A stretch of 64,000 bases of DNA from Ornithodoros turicata (taxonomy: Eukaryota > Arthropoda > Arachnida > Ixodida > Argasidae), in contig NC_088206.1 of the NCBI RefSeq assembly GCF_037126465.1, positions 7,043,187 through 7,107,186 on the forward strand, in the 5' to 3' direction. A program made the position numbers and the translations under genes. A model generated the notes under the pieces. The model saw nothing but the letters and a program-made list of their open reading frames with translations. It was not told the DNA's origin and did no database searches. Positions 1-11,047 of the stretch are shown here, one piece after another. Position 1 is the first letter of the stretch. The number at the start of each line of letters is the position of its first letter.

Positions 1-752
1 ATGAGTTTTGTGAAAAAACATAACTTCTAAAGCAGGGCGCCGTTGGCATTAAAATGGGTACTCCCCGTTTTGGGATCTTCGGTGAGCACCTTCTAGAGAA
101 AAATCTGCCACCGAAGTGGGTCATTTGTTGCAGTAATTAATTGGTTTCGTTTTAGATATTTTTGTCGCGGCTGCTCACGGTGATGGGCAAACAAACGCTT
201 GTCCACTCCCTTATCCACCAATGAATTACGTGCTCTTGAGCTTACTTCGCAACGTGGAGTGCTGAAGGAAAAGTGACAGCGTCAGACAGGCTACGCCAGT
301 CTCCACTCCGCTTATCTGACTGATATGCTCCCTTTATCTGTTATAATCGCACGAACGAAACACAGTTAATCACATAGTATACCTTGATGTCACATGCTTT
401 CCATTTTTTCTCCAGCACTCCCCATTGCGAAGTAAGCTCAAGAACATGTAATTCATTGGTGGATAAGGGAGTGGAAGAGCGTCCTTTTGCGCTTCACCGC
501 GATCAGCCGCGAAATATATAAAAAATATGTAAACCGAAACCAATTAATTAGCGCAACAAATAACCCGCTTCGGTGGCTGATTTTTCTCCAGAAGGTGTCC
601 ACTGAAGGTCCCAAAACGGGTAGTACCCATTTGAATGCCGACAGCACCCTGCTTTAGAAGTTATGTTTTTTTACGAAACACATTTGAATTTTTATTTAAA
701 GAATTTAAGCGCCTCCCACTCATTCACAGGGTGCGCAGCTTGTAGGGTCACA
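1..752. mobile_element. Large inverted-repeat (foldback) element, left end outside window
   Basis: The left arm (about 1-235) and right arm (about 440-720) are imperfect reverse complements: the segment around 41-60 (CGTTGGCATTAAAATGGGTA and neighbours) reappears inverted near 620-650. The same two arms make up the element at 41341-42130, so this is a second copy of that family. A segment of about 200 bp (236-440) separates the arms and is itself partly inverted-repeated. No protein is encoded; ORFs here are arm translations. The outer right end is diverged, so 752 is approximate. Confidence 0.8.
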
Positions 753-2024
753 TGTTCCGATGTCACATGTCAACAAGTGTCGCATGTTCCAGCTTTAGTA
801 AACGGAAGATGACGTGACTCCATTTAAACAGTCCGGGTTACTGAAGTCGGAGACTTTTAAGTAAAAACATTACGTGTTCTAGAAAAAAAAATACATTGAG
901 TTTACCGCAATTCGGGGCCGGTAATCTCCATTTGTGTTCTCGGTTCTATTAAACTATCTTTTGTAGACTGGCCGTCAGCAAGTCTTCCATAAAGCAGCTT
1001 TAACCGTAACTAATTGGTAAAGAGCCTCTTTTCATCTCGCTCGCCTCGACTTTGTATCCCTGATATCAGAAGCTCAATGGGCTGACCACAGCTCAATAAA
1101 AATGAACGCAAGTTCAACATACGATGCACAATCCCGTTGCTACCAGATGCCCAAATGCTCCGTGCCCAAGTGAGTCAGAAGATCCCAGCATAGACGGAAA
1201 GGCAAGCGAGGAGAGAGTAGCGTGGAAAGGGTAGCGACATTCGAAGCCGCCCAGTGTTACCAAGGCAACAAAACTATATCGTAGCTATAACCGTGTACAC
1301 AGGTAGCAAATAAAAGTTGCGCGGTCCGTTTCCTTAGTTTCCCGCCACACAAAACACGACCGTGGCGCCCATTTCTCCCCTGGCGGCAAAAAAAAAAATT
1401 AGAAGAAAAACGAAAATCGCCCCTTTCGACGAGCTCTCACGCATGGTGAATCGACCCCCCGGAGCAACAAACTATACCGAGTAAAAATTACGAGCCTGTA
1501 CACGTCTACCGCATGGTGGCGACACCGGCAGGAACAGCAACATGAACAGCGACAACGAGAGACAGAGGAGGAGGGGGAAATTTAATATAAACTTCCCGGT
1601 ATTCGGCGTCCGAGAGCGAGTGAAGCGTTATCCAGCGCGTTAGCGTTACAGCAGCATTGAAGGCGATAACGTTAAACGTCAGCTGGTGGAAATGGTGCCT
1701 TGCGAGCAAGTGCGTGCTTACGGGGTTGGTTTAGGCAGTTTCGCTCCTCAAAGTTGGAGACACGCGCCTAAAGAAAAAATTGGTGTTGTCCGTGGCGATA
1801 CGCGCCCATGTGTTTCTCCAGCGGAGAGACGGCTGTTTTCATGGAATGTATGTGTTGATGAGAAAGTGGACAGTGGAATTAAACTTTCCGGGCTGGAATC
1901 AGATGTGACCAAAGAAATAAGACAAAGCAATACAGGCTACAGCTGTGTGTCTGAAATCACGCTATTTGCGTACGAATAGACGTCGAGTCTGGACTACAGC
2001 AATGACTGTGTGCCCAGAAAGCCT
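753..2024. other. Unannotated stretch without recognisable gene
   Basis: I find no convincing exon, RNA gene or transposon ends here. Short ORFs occur at 1506-1709 (-) and 1686-1979 (+), but they overlap on opposite strands and show no recognisable domain. A short poly(A) run lies at about 1388-1400. Confidence 0.4.
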
Positions 2025-2026
2025 TA

Positions 2027-2263
2027 CACTCTTAAAAATGAACTTCACCACATAGCACGCTCCTAGCCAACCATCGCCCCGAATGACAACGTTCTCGCCC
2101 TAGATTTGTTGAAAACGGGAGGAGGAGCCTATTTTGTGCCATTATGCACGGCACAAAATAGGCTCGTCCTCCCGTTTTCAACAAATCAGGGGCGAGAACG
2201 TTGTCATTCGGGGTGAAGGTTGGCTAGGAGCGTGCTATGTGGTGAAGTTCATTTTTAAGAGTG
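2027..2263. mobile_element. CACTCTTA palindromic MITE, B-type core
   Basis: A 237-bp near-perfect palindrome running from CACTCTTAAAAATGAACTTC to the matching TAAGAGTG end, with TA on both sides (2025-2026 and 2264-2265). The arm core is GGAGGAGGAGCCTATTTTG (B type, AGGC-GGA-GCCT class). It has no coding capacity. The TA duplication and short TIRs fit Tc1/mariner-type non-autonomous elements; the family assignment is inference. Confidence 0.9.
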
Positions 2264-2282
2264 TACTGAATAAAGAACTCTA

Positions 2283-2531
2283 CACTCTTAAAAATGAACT
2301 TCACCGCATAGCACGCTCCTAGCCAACCGTAATCTCGAATGATATCGTTATCTGCCCTGATTTGTTGAAAACGGTAGGCGTACGTCTTTTTTGTGACAAT
2401 TATGAACAGCGTAAGTGTCACAAAAAAGGCGTACGCCTCCCGTTTTCAACAAATCAGGGCAGATAACGATATCATTCGAGATTATGGTTGGCTAGGAGCG
2501 TGCTATGCGGTGAAGTTCATTTTTAAGAGTG
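2283..2531. mobile_element. CACTCTTA palindromic MITE, A-type core
   Basis: A 249-bp palindrome 19 bp downstream of another copy. Its flanks are TA on the left and CA on the right. Each arm carries a 12-mer AGGCGTACGCCT that is itself a palindrome, followed by TTTTTTGTGACA. The centre is AATTATGAACAGCGTAAGTG. Translation of the arms yields a recurring spurious peptide (FQQIRADNDIIRD...) in many copies. Confidence 0.92.
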
Positions 2532-2710
2532 CACTGACGGAATCTGCTTTTGAGTGCTGGCCTTTTCCGCAAGGGGAGATCGGTTGTCTTTAATCTGCAA
2601 CTGAAAATACACTAAATTCAGGGCACCCGATGAGTTGCGGCTGAAGAACAACTGAAATGCATTCGTTTAAACGTTTTATTAATCGCTAAAATAGCTTCCT
2701 TGGCATACAT

Positions 2711-2851
2711 TCTAAAACAGCCTTTTTGTGTGAAATTAACGCAGAAAGGCGTACTCCCCCTCCTTCTTCGAATGAGAAGCGATAACCGTATCATTCGTGG
2801 CAATGATTGGGGCACTGCGTGCCATGCGGTGAAGTTCTCTTTTCAGAATGC
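2711..2851. mobile_element. Partial CACTCTTA-family MITE, C-type
   Basis: The right arm and part of the core only: AGAAAGGCGTACTCCCCCTC, then TTCGAATGAGAAGCGATAAC, then GCGGTGAAGTTCTCTTTTCA. This matches the right arm of the C-type copy at 40221-40472. The left arm is lost or diverged beyond recognition. Confidence 0.7.
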
Positions 2852-2879
2852 AAGACCATCGTCACGCCGTATACGATCA

Positions 2880-3011
2880 ACTTGGAATTCAATACCCTTG
2901 TGTTTATTTAGTTTCTTTCTTTTTTTTTTTTGGAATAGCAAGCCGGCATTAGCCTGGCTGATATTTCCTTTTTTTTTTCTTTCTTTTAAACATACCCCCC
3001 CCCCCCCGCCG
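2880..3011 (+). mobile_element. LINE 3'-end fragment with poly(C) tail
   Basis: Contains GGAATAGCAAGCCGGCATTA, AGCCTGGCTGATATTTCC, long T-rich runs, then AAACATA followed by a run of about 13 C. The same layout occurs at 16340-16434 (+), 43235-43340 (-) and 47735-48320 (-). The last of these is joined to LINE C-terminal coding sequence, which identifies the family as a LINE. Severely 5'-truncated. Confidence 0.7.
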
Positions 3012-5437
3012 CCCCCTCGTAGAAAGGTATAGTCGATATCCACGAGTCTTCGCCCACGATGCCGGGACTCACATTAATTATAAACTCCTCTATGAGATAC
3101 GCCCACGGAACTAGTTGAATTGAATGCTTGCACTGCTATTCAGACCTTTAATGTTAAGCTCATATGTAAACATCTGTAAATAGCAGTCAGATATTGCCTG
3201 CGCTTGTATGCGTGACGTATATACTGCTCTCCAGTTTCCGTCCGAACAGCTAGCGCCACATATCTGGCGACGTGCGCTGACAGAAACGGCAGTGCCGTGT
3301 GTCGATAACAGCAACAACTTTATTGCGATGATGGCCATCGGTGTGTTTCATCGCCGCACGCGATACTATCTACCCCATTGCCCTTGGTGTTTTGGCGAAA
3401 ATATAATGATTCAATGCAGTTCAATTTGTATTTTTATGGTGCCCGTGAAGAAACCTTAGTCTGAATAATGATGAGCCTCGTGTCGACGTCCATTGTGCCG
3501 ACGAAGAAAACTCCTTTCAACAAGGAATTCTACTTCAAAGGAGTCTTAGCCTGCTCGCGTGTCCGGGGGATTAGACAATCTACACACATCAATAGTTCAG
3601 AGATAAGCCTGTCTTTGTCGACGGTTTCAAATCCGCGGGTCTAATCCGCGATCCGTCCGACGTCGTTGCTGGTAATTTAAGAAGATGGAAGATTTGAATA
3701 CGATTGGATAAGGTGGTTAAGCAGGGAACAAACCGCTGCTCACTGATGCGGCGCGGTACGACTGCCATGGCAACCAAATTCTCCCTAATGGGGCACGTTC
3801 GTGTAAACGCATGCGTAGAGCACGTCATCTTTTCTTTTAATCTCCATGAATGTTAGTTCGGACACCGCGTACAGAAAATCTATAATATAGATTATATGGA
3901 TTATTCAATTACCCTTCGTACATTTCCTCTTCTCCGTCTAGAAGACTCGTGACAGAACAGGAACTGCAAACTCTCTTTGCTCCGCAAACTCTCTGCCCTC
4001 TTAAGTACAACACACAGACTCGGTTGCGTCATGCTGCTATCTCAGAATAAATTTTTAAAAAGAAAAAAAGCTATGCTACACAAACTTTCACTCGTATTTA
4101 CTGCGAACTCCTTCTTGCAAAGAGGACGACTGCAGCCTTTGTATTGATTATTCTCCCTGCCGCTTCCGAATGCTCGAAGAAAGACCCTTTCCACTGGTCG
4201 CGAAGAGGGGCAGCAACAGTCGTTAAGCTTGCTCCACTGCAGGGCAGAAGTGCAGTGCAGAAAAAGCAGTAGCGAGCGCGCGTTACACCACTGTACATTG
4301 ACCCGCATTCAATAATTCCAAAGGGGCCATACATAGAATAGCGAAAGGCATTTCCTACTTGGAAAAGGAAAAGTTCAGTGAAAGCTAACAAACACCTGAC
4401 TGACCTTCTGTCAGAATAGTCCCTTTTGAAAGGCGCGGCTGTCGTCTCATTCGTGCTTTAAAATGGCCTGGGAGTCCGGAAATGGTGCACCTTTTTTCCC
4501 GTACGCGCAGACCGTATTGATCGGGCAGCGAACCATTAGTAACGCGCGAGAGAAGTTTTTTTATTTTTTTTTTTTTTTTTCACTTCCAGTATTATTATGT
4601 CGTACTCTATCTCACCTTGAAAGTACATTAGAGTCACAAAGGTTCGGAGGAATGGGACGCGTTTCAAAGTATAGAGTCAGTTAAACGTTGCCCTGCTCTT
4701 TGCTCCTTTCTTTAGGACGTCCGCGATCAAAACTGTTCCTCATCATGAGACTTCTTTTTACGGACACTTTCTTACGCATCTCTCTTCATTACTGCCTTCT
4801 GCCTCGTCTGATAAAGGCACTATACGTTCAGTTTCTCCTGTACGTTGCGGTAGACTATGTAGTAGAGAATTACATAGACACAAGGTGCACTATGCACTGA
4901 AAGTGCGGGTGCATATGGATGGATGGCCAGATCGAGGCTGGTTCTCTTCGTGGACAGCCCTCCGCATTAAAGCAGCACACTGAGTAATGCACCGGCCAGT
5001 CACCCCCATGCACTTCTACTTTCAGTACATTGTGCTGCGCTGGCGTTCACTCCTATATGCACTCGCACCTTCAGTACATTGTGCAGGTTGGGTAGGAAGA
5101 TTTAGTGGATCGGAAGCAAGCTACGAAAATGTATATACGATCCAGGAAGCTATCAAATCACGGTGCAGCATCGTGATGCGGTCCACTTTGTGAGCGATAA
5201 GGCGATTGGATTATCACGTTTTCCGAAGCGTTATCCATCCGATCTACCAAAGCTCGATATTTACATGGGCTACTCACCTGGTACGTCGAGCACGAGGAGG
5301 ACTTCTGATCTATGATCCTGCATGACGTGTTTCGCGGTCGAGTAGCCTGCAAAGAGCGCGAAAAAAATATAATGGGAGATAAAGATAAGAGGCACGGCTC
5401 CTGCACGCTAAAAACTCATATATGCCTCATATTGCCT
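3012..5437. other. Unannotated stretch; small repeat traces
   Basis: No supportable gene. Around 4885-5096 there are scattered copies of TTTCAGTACATTGTGC and its complement, related to the arms of the 153-bp hairpin elements at 52923 and 54789. Poly(T) tracts occur at 4556-4580. Overlapping ORFs at 4042-4391 (-) show no domain. Confidence 0.4.
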
Positions 5438-5445
5438 CATATATG

Positions 5446-5917
5446 TAGGGAGTGACTTTTTCGGGTTAAATGCCTTTCTCAGGTTCGGGGGGTAAAAATC
5501 GGGCGCTATTTTTAAATCTGTAATGCGGGGAGAAATCGAGTGATAATTGTGCCTTCCGGTGTTATCGTGTGTTTTTGTTTCTCCTCTTGTCTATTTCAGT
5601 CCTTTCCTAATCTCTCTTTTTTGCTTTGTTTCTTTTGTCGTTTTTTTTTTTTTGCGGGATCGTGACCTTCCTGCGGTAATCCCCGAAGGCATAGACAGTG
5701 TTCGCACACATGGGTGTATTGCTAGGAACGTAAATGACCCATTCTTACATGTGTTACTCGTGGCGACCTTTGTTCGTCTTCAGTGGAGACGTCACTTGAG
5801 GATTTCATAGTGACTGGAATTCGAGGAGAAATCGGGTTTAACCCGAATTGGTCAGACGTCAGTTCGGTGGGGAATAACCGGGCGGAATCGGGTTTAACCC
5901 GAAAAGGTCACTCCCTA
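5446..5917. mobile_element. TIR element with 8-bp target-site duplication
   Basis: The ends TAGGGAGTGACTTTTTCGGG and its near complement (CCCGAAAAGGTCACTCCCTA) are inverted repeats. Both ends are flanked by CATATATG (5438-5445 and 5918-5925). Inside the right end the motif ATCGGGTTTAACCCGA occurs twice. It is 472 bp long with no transposase. An 8-bp duplication is known for hAT and P-type elements; the class assignment is inference, and the duplication is self-palindromic so it is weaker evidence than a non-palindromic one. Confidence 0.7.
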
Positions 5918-6320
5918 CATATATGGCATGATTTATTCGCATGACGCAGCGTGTAAGCGCCACTGCAGGCTCAAGGCGCGTTCCCAAGCACGCGACTTGC
6001 GAGAGCGACAGCGTTATGCGAGACGTTTCGGGCACCTACGCGAGCCTAAAGGAGGTAAAAACTCCTACCTGCAGGTATTTAGTTACGCGTGTAATAGGTA
6101 CAATATTGTTCTTGTACGCTTCGTAATTCTATTTACAATTTATTGTTCAATACTTCTTCATAACGTGCGCAGCGTTAATACAAAAACGCACTTTTTTTTT
6201 TCCGATACGGGCGACTAGACGTACCGCCATCCAGATACCCGTATCCATTGTTACGTCATCTGAAGAATTGTAGCACCCAATCACTCGCCAACGCGGACGT
6301 ACACATAACGTTCTGCTGTA

Positions 6321-6543
6321 CACTCTTAAAAATGAACTTCACCACATTGCGCGCTCCTTGCCAGACATCATCCCGAATGACAACGTTCTCGTCCCTGATT
6401 GGTTGAAAACGGGAGGCGGAGCCTATTTTGTAGCCATAATACCGTACATAATAGGCTCCGCCTATGGTTATCAGCAAATCAGGAGCGAGAACGTTTTCAT
6501 TGGGAGATGATGGTTGGCTAGCAGCGTGCCGTATGTGGTGAGG
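6321..6543. mobile_element. CACTCTTA palindromic MITE, B-type, right end eroded
   Basis: The left end follows TA (6319-6320). The core is GGAGGCGGAGCCTATTTTGT. The right arm runs to GTGGTGA at about 6543 and the terminal GAGTG is lost. Several arm mismatches suggest an older copy. Confidence 0.85.
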
Positions 6544-7355
6544 ATACGGACCTATCAGATTCATCTATACAAAAGGTGTCACAGCCAACAAGTTAAAATC
6601 GCCGCTTGGAGCCGACACAGTCGGCGAGCTAGCTTGATACACTTCATAGCCCCTTTAAAAATCTCAATATTGTTATCGTCGCCACCCGTTCTCTCGCGTG
6701 AACCGTTCCAGAGGACGCTACAGCGACGCTAGTCCATATCTTTTTACACTTACTGTATCATTTCTGAGTTCTGACCACAGTAGGGTACATCAAATGTCAA
6801 CCAAACATATCTCATGTCATCGTATACCTGTTGTTTTAAAAGTAGAAGCGCAGTAAGTGGAAGTACCTACGCGTGTCTATATAGCTTTGGCAGCCATCGC
6901 GGTTGGAAACTACAAAATATCCGGTCCTTGGAAAATAAAAAACTGAAGACACTGGCACTGTGGATATCTCTCGAGCGGCGAAAAAAAGTCCCCCGTCTGC
7001 TCTCGAGCTTGAACAAACACACACAGAAACTTATTTATAGGACACAGGAAAACACGGATGTACAAAACGTCAACATTTGCAGTATCCAGATGTCACATTC
7101 CTGACGCCTGGACATGTATTGTCCAGCAATCCCACTTTTCCCTCTGTATTATTGCCCCCTAAGGGTCGGTAATCGAAGTTCTTGCTTTCTAACAATGCTT
7201 CTTGGAATGCTATCTATTTCAAGTTGTAGAGCTGCAAGAAACACGAGACTATTGCAAGATTCCCACGTAAGAGAAAAGAAGCGAGGGCGTGAAAGTCTGT
7301 GCAGGCGGTAGCGATGGCAGCTTTCTCGCACGCAAATGGCTTGGTTGTCGCTAAA
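6544..7355. other. Unannotated stretch
   Basis: No gene, RNA or clear repeat boundaries recognised. Short ORFs at 6814-7104 (+) and 7149-7439 (-) lack domains and overlap one another. Confidence 0.35.
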
Positions 7356-8242
7356 GTCACTAAATAAGCTACGGTTCAGAGTATCGACACTGAGTTCCAA
7401 GAGCGAGCATGCGCCATCTTGTTTCCGCGCCACGCGCACTTCAGAGCCGTATATAGGGAGAGTGTGGCCATTAGGAGGAGCCTAACTTGAAGCGCGTCAT
7501 GCGACGTCACGGCTAAGCCACCTCCCTCGCCGTGCTCCCATTGTTGTCCCGTTGTCAGCCGGTCGCCGACGCCATATTGATGCTGATCGTTGTTTACGAT
7601 GCAAGGAGGGAAGACACGTACGTACATTGTCCTTCGAAAGCCCTTCGTCCTTGAACTCTTTCAGTTTGGTAACAAAACCCCCCTTATCAGAGGCGGCTGT
7701 GGGTCATAAGCCGGTTATTCCTGTAGATTGCATTCATTGCGACAACAAAGCTGACGGACAGCATCACTATGGCGCGCATCAGATGGCTGATAAGCGGATT
7801 CTGCTTGGATTCAGTCTTTTTGGGCGGCGCAACGATGACTCTGACGTCAAAATAGGCTCCACCCACGAGGCGGCAAAAGATCAGAGAATGGCCAAACTCT
7901 CCCTATAAATGGCTCAGGAGCACTTTAGCGCATGATGCCATCTATCGTGCGCGGGTGAAATGTTCCTTTCGTTTGCAAGCAGCTCATCAAGGCTGACGGC
8001 CGTGAGCTCACCCTGACTACCTCGGGACGCTCCGGTTGACAATACATGAAATATAGCACAGCAATCATACACGCTTTTCTATATCCTAGAGTCACTAACT
8101 CTCTATCCCACAGGGAGCGTTATGTTAGCTGTCTTTCATCATCAACTGGGGATGGTACCGGCGTGATACGGAAACAAGATGGCGCTCCTGCTCTCCCTTG
8201 GACCTCAGTGTCGATACTCTGAAGCGAAGCTTATTTAGTGAC
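7356..8242. repeat. Inverted-repeat pair bracketing about 730 bp
   Basis: Sequence 7356-7430 (GTCACTAAATAAGCT, then CAGAGTATCGACACTGAG, then GCGCCATCTTGTTTCCGC) returns inverted at 8165-8242. The pair brackets a second TIR element (7454-7905). It may be the ends of an older transposon; no target duplication was found because a MITE lies directly at the right end. Confidence 0.65.
7454..7905. mobile_element. TIR element (TATAGGGAGAGT ends)
   Basis: The ends TAGGGAGAGTGTGGCCATT (left) and AATGGCCAAACTCTCCCTA (right) are inverted repeats with one mismatch, each next to a TA/TATA dinucleotide. Subterminal GACGTCA motifs occur on both sides. It is about 450 bp with no transposase domain. A 118-residue ORF (7552-7908) ends in the right TIR and is treated as non-genic. 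Confidence 0.65.
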
Positions 8243-8246
8243 ACTA

Positions 8247-8497
8247 CACTCTTAGAAATGAACTTCACCGCATAGCACGCTCCTAGCCTACCATCATCTC
8301 GAATGATATCGTTATCTGCCCTGATTTGTTGAAAACGGGAGGCGTACGCCCTTTTTGTGACAATTATGAACAGCATAAGTGTCACAAAAAAGGCGTACGC
8401 CTCCCGTTTTCAACAAATCAGGGCAGATAACGATATCATTCGAGATTATAGTTGGCTAGGAGCGTGCTATACGGTGAAGTTCATTTTGAAAAGAGTG
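8247..8497. mobile_element. CACTCTTA palindromic MITE, A-type core
   Basis: A 251-bp palindrome with TA on the left (8245-8246). Its right end GAGTG is followed immediately by the first base of the next copy, so the two copies abut with no spacer. Arms carry AGGCGTACGCC cores. Confidence 0.92.
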
Positions 8498-8736
8498 CAC
8501 TCTTAGAAATGATCTTCACCACATAGCACGCTCCTAGCTAACCATGATCCCGGATGACAACGTTCTTAACCCCTGATTTGTTGAAAACGGGAGGCGGAGC
8601 TTACTCTTTGCCGTGCATAATGGCAACAAAATAGGCTCCGCCTCCCGTTTACAACAATGCTAGGGCGAGAACGTTGTCATTCGGGATGATGGTTGGCTCG
8701 GAGCGTGCTATGTGGTGAAGTTCGTTTTCAAGAGTG
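8498..8736. mobile_element. CACTCTTA palindromic MITE, B-type core, abutting previous copy
   Basis: A 239-bp palindrome. Its first bases CACTCTTAGAAATG directly follow the right end of the preceding copy. TA follows its right end (8737-8738). The core is GGAGGCGGAGCTTACTCTT on the left and AAAATAGGCTCCGCCTCCCG on the right. Confidence 0.9.
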
Positions 8737-10233
8737 TATAGTTGTCGCCATCGCTTCTGCTCCCGCTCGCATGTGAATCGTTCATCGAGAAGACGAGGCG
8801 AGAAAATTTTGTCGCCGTCGCTGACGCCCTCGCAGATCGCGCGCTTGCGAACGCGCCTTTCTTTTGTCTTCGGAGACACGTGGCTTAACAGTGGCGGCCA
8901 CCAAGCGCATCACGTGCAGTGGCTCGCATCGCAGCACAGCCAGGCCTCCACAGCTCCCCGCATTTGCGGCAGTAGGAAAATAAAATCACGTCACAGTCAC
9001 GTGGTATTACATCGTCAGGCATCATGACGGATGCCCATTGGCCAAAGGAGGATGCGCGCTGCGGGATTAGTTGATAAAGTTTTGAAATATCTGACAGCTC
9101 ACTTTTCGCGGGCAGTCTGGGCAGTCGGCCAGCTCGAAGCAAGGTCGCTGCGTCTCCGCGGCTCGCCGATGTCGGTTGACCACAACGACCAAAGAGGAAG
9201 TGTACGCGCGGGTTTCTTCGTGAGCTATAGTGACTCTGGCCATGTACTGATCTCCGATAAAGTGTCAACCTACGGACATTCTTGCCGGGTCGGAACTGGA
9301 ATGCTTGGTGAGCTGACGCCTGAGGAACACTTTCGAGCGCTGTCGCATTTTCAAATACAGTGACTAAGAAGAGAGTGTTCGTACGACAAAAGTATTTCCC
9401 GTGACTGTGTGACCTACGGTGCATCGCCAGAATGAGAAGAAGATGCTCAAGTGTGAAACGCACGCACACGTGGACTTCGCTCGCCTCCAGAAGTAGACTG
9501 TATGTGTGCTTTGCAAGTTCGAACTTCGTTTGGTTACTGTCTATTCAAGGAACGAAACGTCCTGTACGCACGGTGAATATATGAGTCAAACATTTGAGTT
9601 TATACGTTGCATCAATAAATATGTATTTCGCCTATCAAAAATGTCTTAGTTGTTTTGGAGTAACGGGCGCCAGGTTTGAAAACCAGTACAAGTCAATGGC
9701 AGCCAGGGCCGGCCGAAAGCCGAGCCAAACTGAGAGGTTGCTGATTGGTTGGCTGCTAGGCATCACGACGCATTTTCATTGGTCGTATGTCCAGTGTTGC
9801 CTGAATTATCTCAAACTATGGGCTCTATGGGGAGCTGTGGGCGCCTGGCACAGCGTCACAAGGTAACCGCAGCCGGCATTTCTATTCCGGGCATCCCATA
9901 TGACGTTTCGCCATCCATTAACATTCGCTCGAGAAAGCATTTGAAACGATGAGGGTTTTCGCTACCTCTACCTCGGGTCATTATAAAGAGGGAGGTTCAT
10001 TACCGCAGCGCTGCCTCAAATATCTCGTGGCACAGTCACAAAGAAAAGAGGAGAAAGATAAGAGAAAGATAAGTTCAAGGGGGGGAAAGAAAGAAGCGAA
10101 ACTCGGAAATGAATACCCGGGGGCGTCCAAACTCCCATTTTAATTTATTTTTAAAGTTATACGCTTTTGTACGTGCCGTCTTCACCGCTTCCGGTTTTAC
10201 AGCAGACACGTTCTTCGCCATCCCCTCTGCTGA
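8737..10233. other. Unannotated, comparatively GC-rich stretch; long antiparallel ORFs
   Basis: Two overlapping open frames exist: 9031-9363 (+, 110 codons) and 8885-9469 (-, up to 194 codons). Neither shows a domain, signal peptide or convincing splice context that I recognise. An AATAAA lies at 9614-9619 (+). This could hold a terminal exon or a promoter-like region of an unidentified gene; I cannot support either. Confidence 0.3.
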
Positions 10234-10355
10234 TTGATGCAGTTATCGCTTCTGATATGAGGAGAGAAGAGGGTCGTATACGCCTTTTTGTGGCAACTCA
10301 GATTGCCACAAAAAGGCGTACGCCTCCCGTTTTCAACAAATCGGGATAGCGAAAG
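10234..10355. mobile_element. Partial C-type CACTCTTA-family MITE
   Basis: The core hairpin GTATACGCCTTTTTGTGGCA / TGCCACAAAAAGGCGTACGC is preserved with GAGGAGAGAAGAGGG on the left and TTTTCAACAAATC on the right. The outer arms are lost or diverged. Confidence 0.75.
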
Positions 10356-10464
10356 GCTGGTTCCGAGCGTCCTTAGTCGCGGAAGGACCGGAAGTCTTCG
10401 TGGCACCGGAAGTTGTGGCGGGGGCTCGTTTATGTTTACCCGAGAATGTCATGTGTAGGGCCCA

Positions 10465-10545
10465 CAGGCGTCGACAGCAATGTAGGTCCGTCCATAACAG
10501 CTGTGGAGAGGGGAAGGGAGAATGAGAGGGAGAAGGAAGAGATTA
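10465..10545. repeat. Dispersed repeat fragment (TGTAGGTCCGTCC family)
   Basis: The segment TGTAGGTCCGTCCATAACAG followed by GGAGAGGGGAAGGGAGAATG resembles 38480-38540 (GTGTAGGTCCGTCCGTCCGT, AGAGGAGAGAGAA). A companion segment GATGGCCCTATAAA recurs at 29845 and 38380. This is an unclassified ancient dispersed repeat. Confidence 0.5.
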
Positions 10546-10799
10546 CAATGGCACGGAAACGAGTGCGAGCACCCGAACATCAGGGTCAGAAGATGACCCT
10601 ATAAAGTCATTGCATTTAAAACGCCTTCGCAGGAATGCCGAAACGCGTTCTCTCTGTCACGCAAACGCCGTTTGAATAACGGAGTGTTTTCGTATTCGCG
10701 GCAATGATATTTACAGCCCGGGAATAGGTGAGGGCAGAACCTTCGACAAACGAAGAAAGATACGAGCGAGTCATCGTTGAGGAAAACTCGTTGGCTATA

Positions 10800-11047
10800 C
10801 ACTCTTAGGAATGAACTTCACCGCATAGCACGCTCCTAGCCAACCATAACCTCGAATGATATCATTTTCTTCCCTGATTTGCTGAAAACGGGAGGCGTAC
10901 GCCTTTTTTGTGACAATTATGAACAGCATAAGTGTCACAAACTAGGCTCCGCCCCACATTTTCAACAAATCAGGGACGAGAACGTTGTCATTCGGAATGT
11001 TGGTTGGCTACGAGCGTGCTATGTGGTAAAACTCATTTTTAAGAGTG
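10800..11047. mobile_element. Chimeric CACTCTTA MITE (A-type left arm, B-type right arm)
   Basis: A 248-bp element with TA on both sides (10798-10799 and 11048-11049). The left arm has the A core GGCGTACGCCTTTTTTGTGA, while the right arm has the B core AGGCTCCGCCC followed by GGGACGAGAACG. The arms are therefore mismatched in the middle, unlike other copies, which suggests recombination or conversion between subfamilies. Confidence 0.88.

Noticed and set aside
2224..2421. Recurring protein FQQIRADNDIIRDDGWLGACYAVKFIFKS found at many loci
   Set aside because: It is the translation of the CACTCTTA MITE arm. It has no independent start, varies with arm mutations, and appears on both strands because the element is palindromic.
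8885..9469. 194-codon minus-strand ORF as a gene
   Set aside because: No recognisable domain; an opposing 110-codon ORF overlaps it. Its length is plausible by chance in the GC-rich stretch, and splice context is not convincing.
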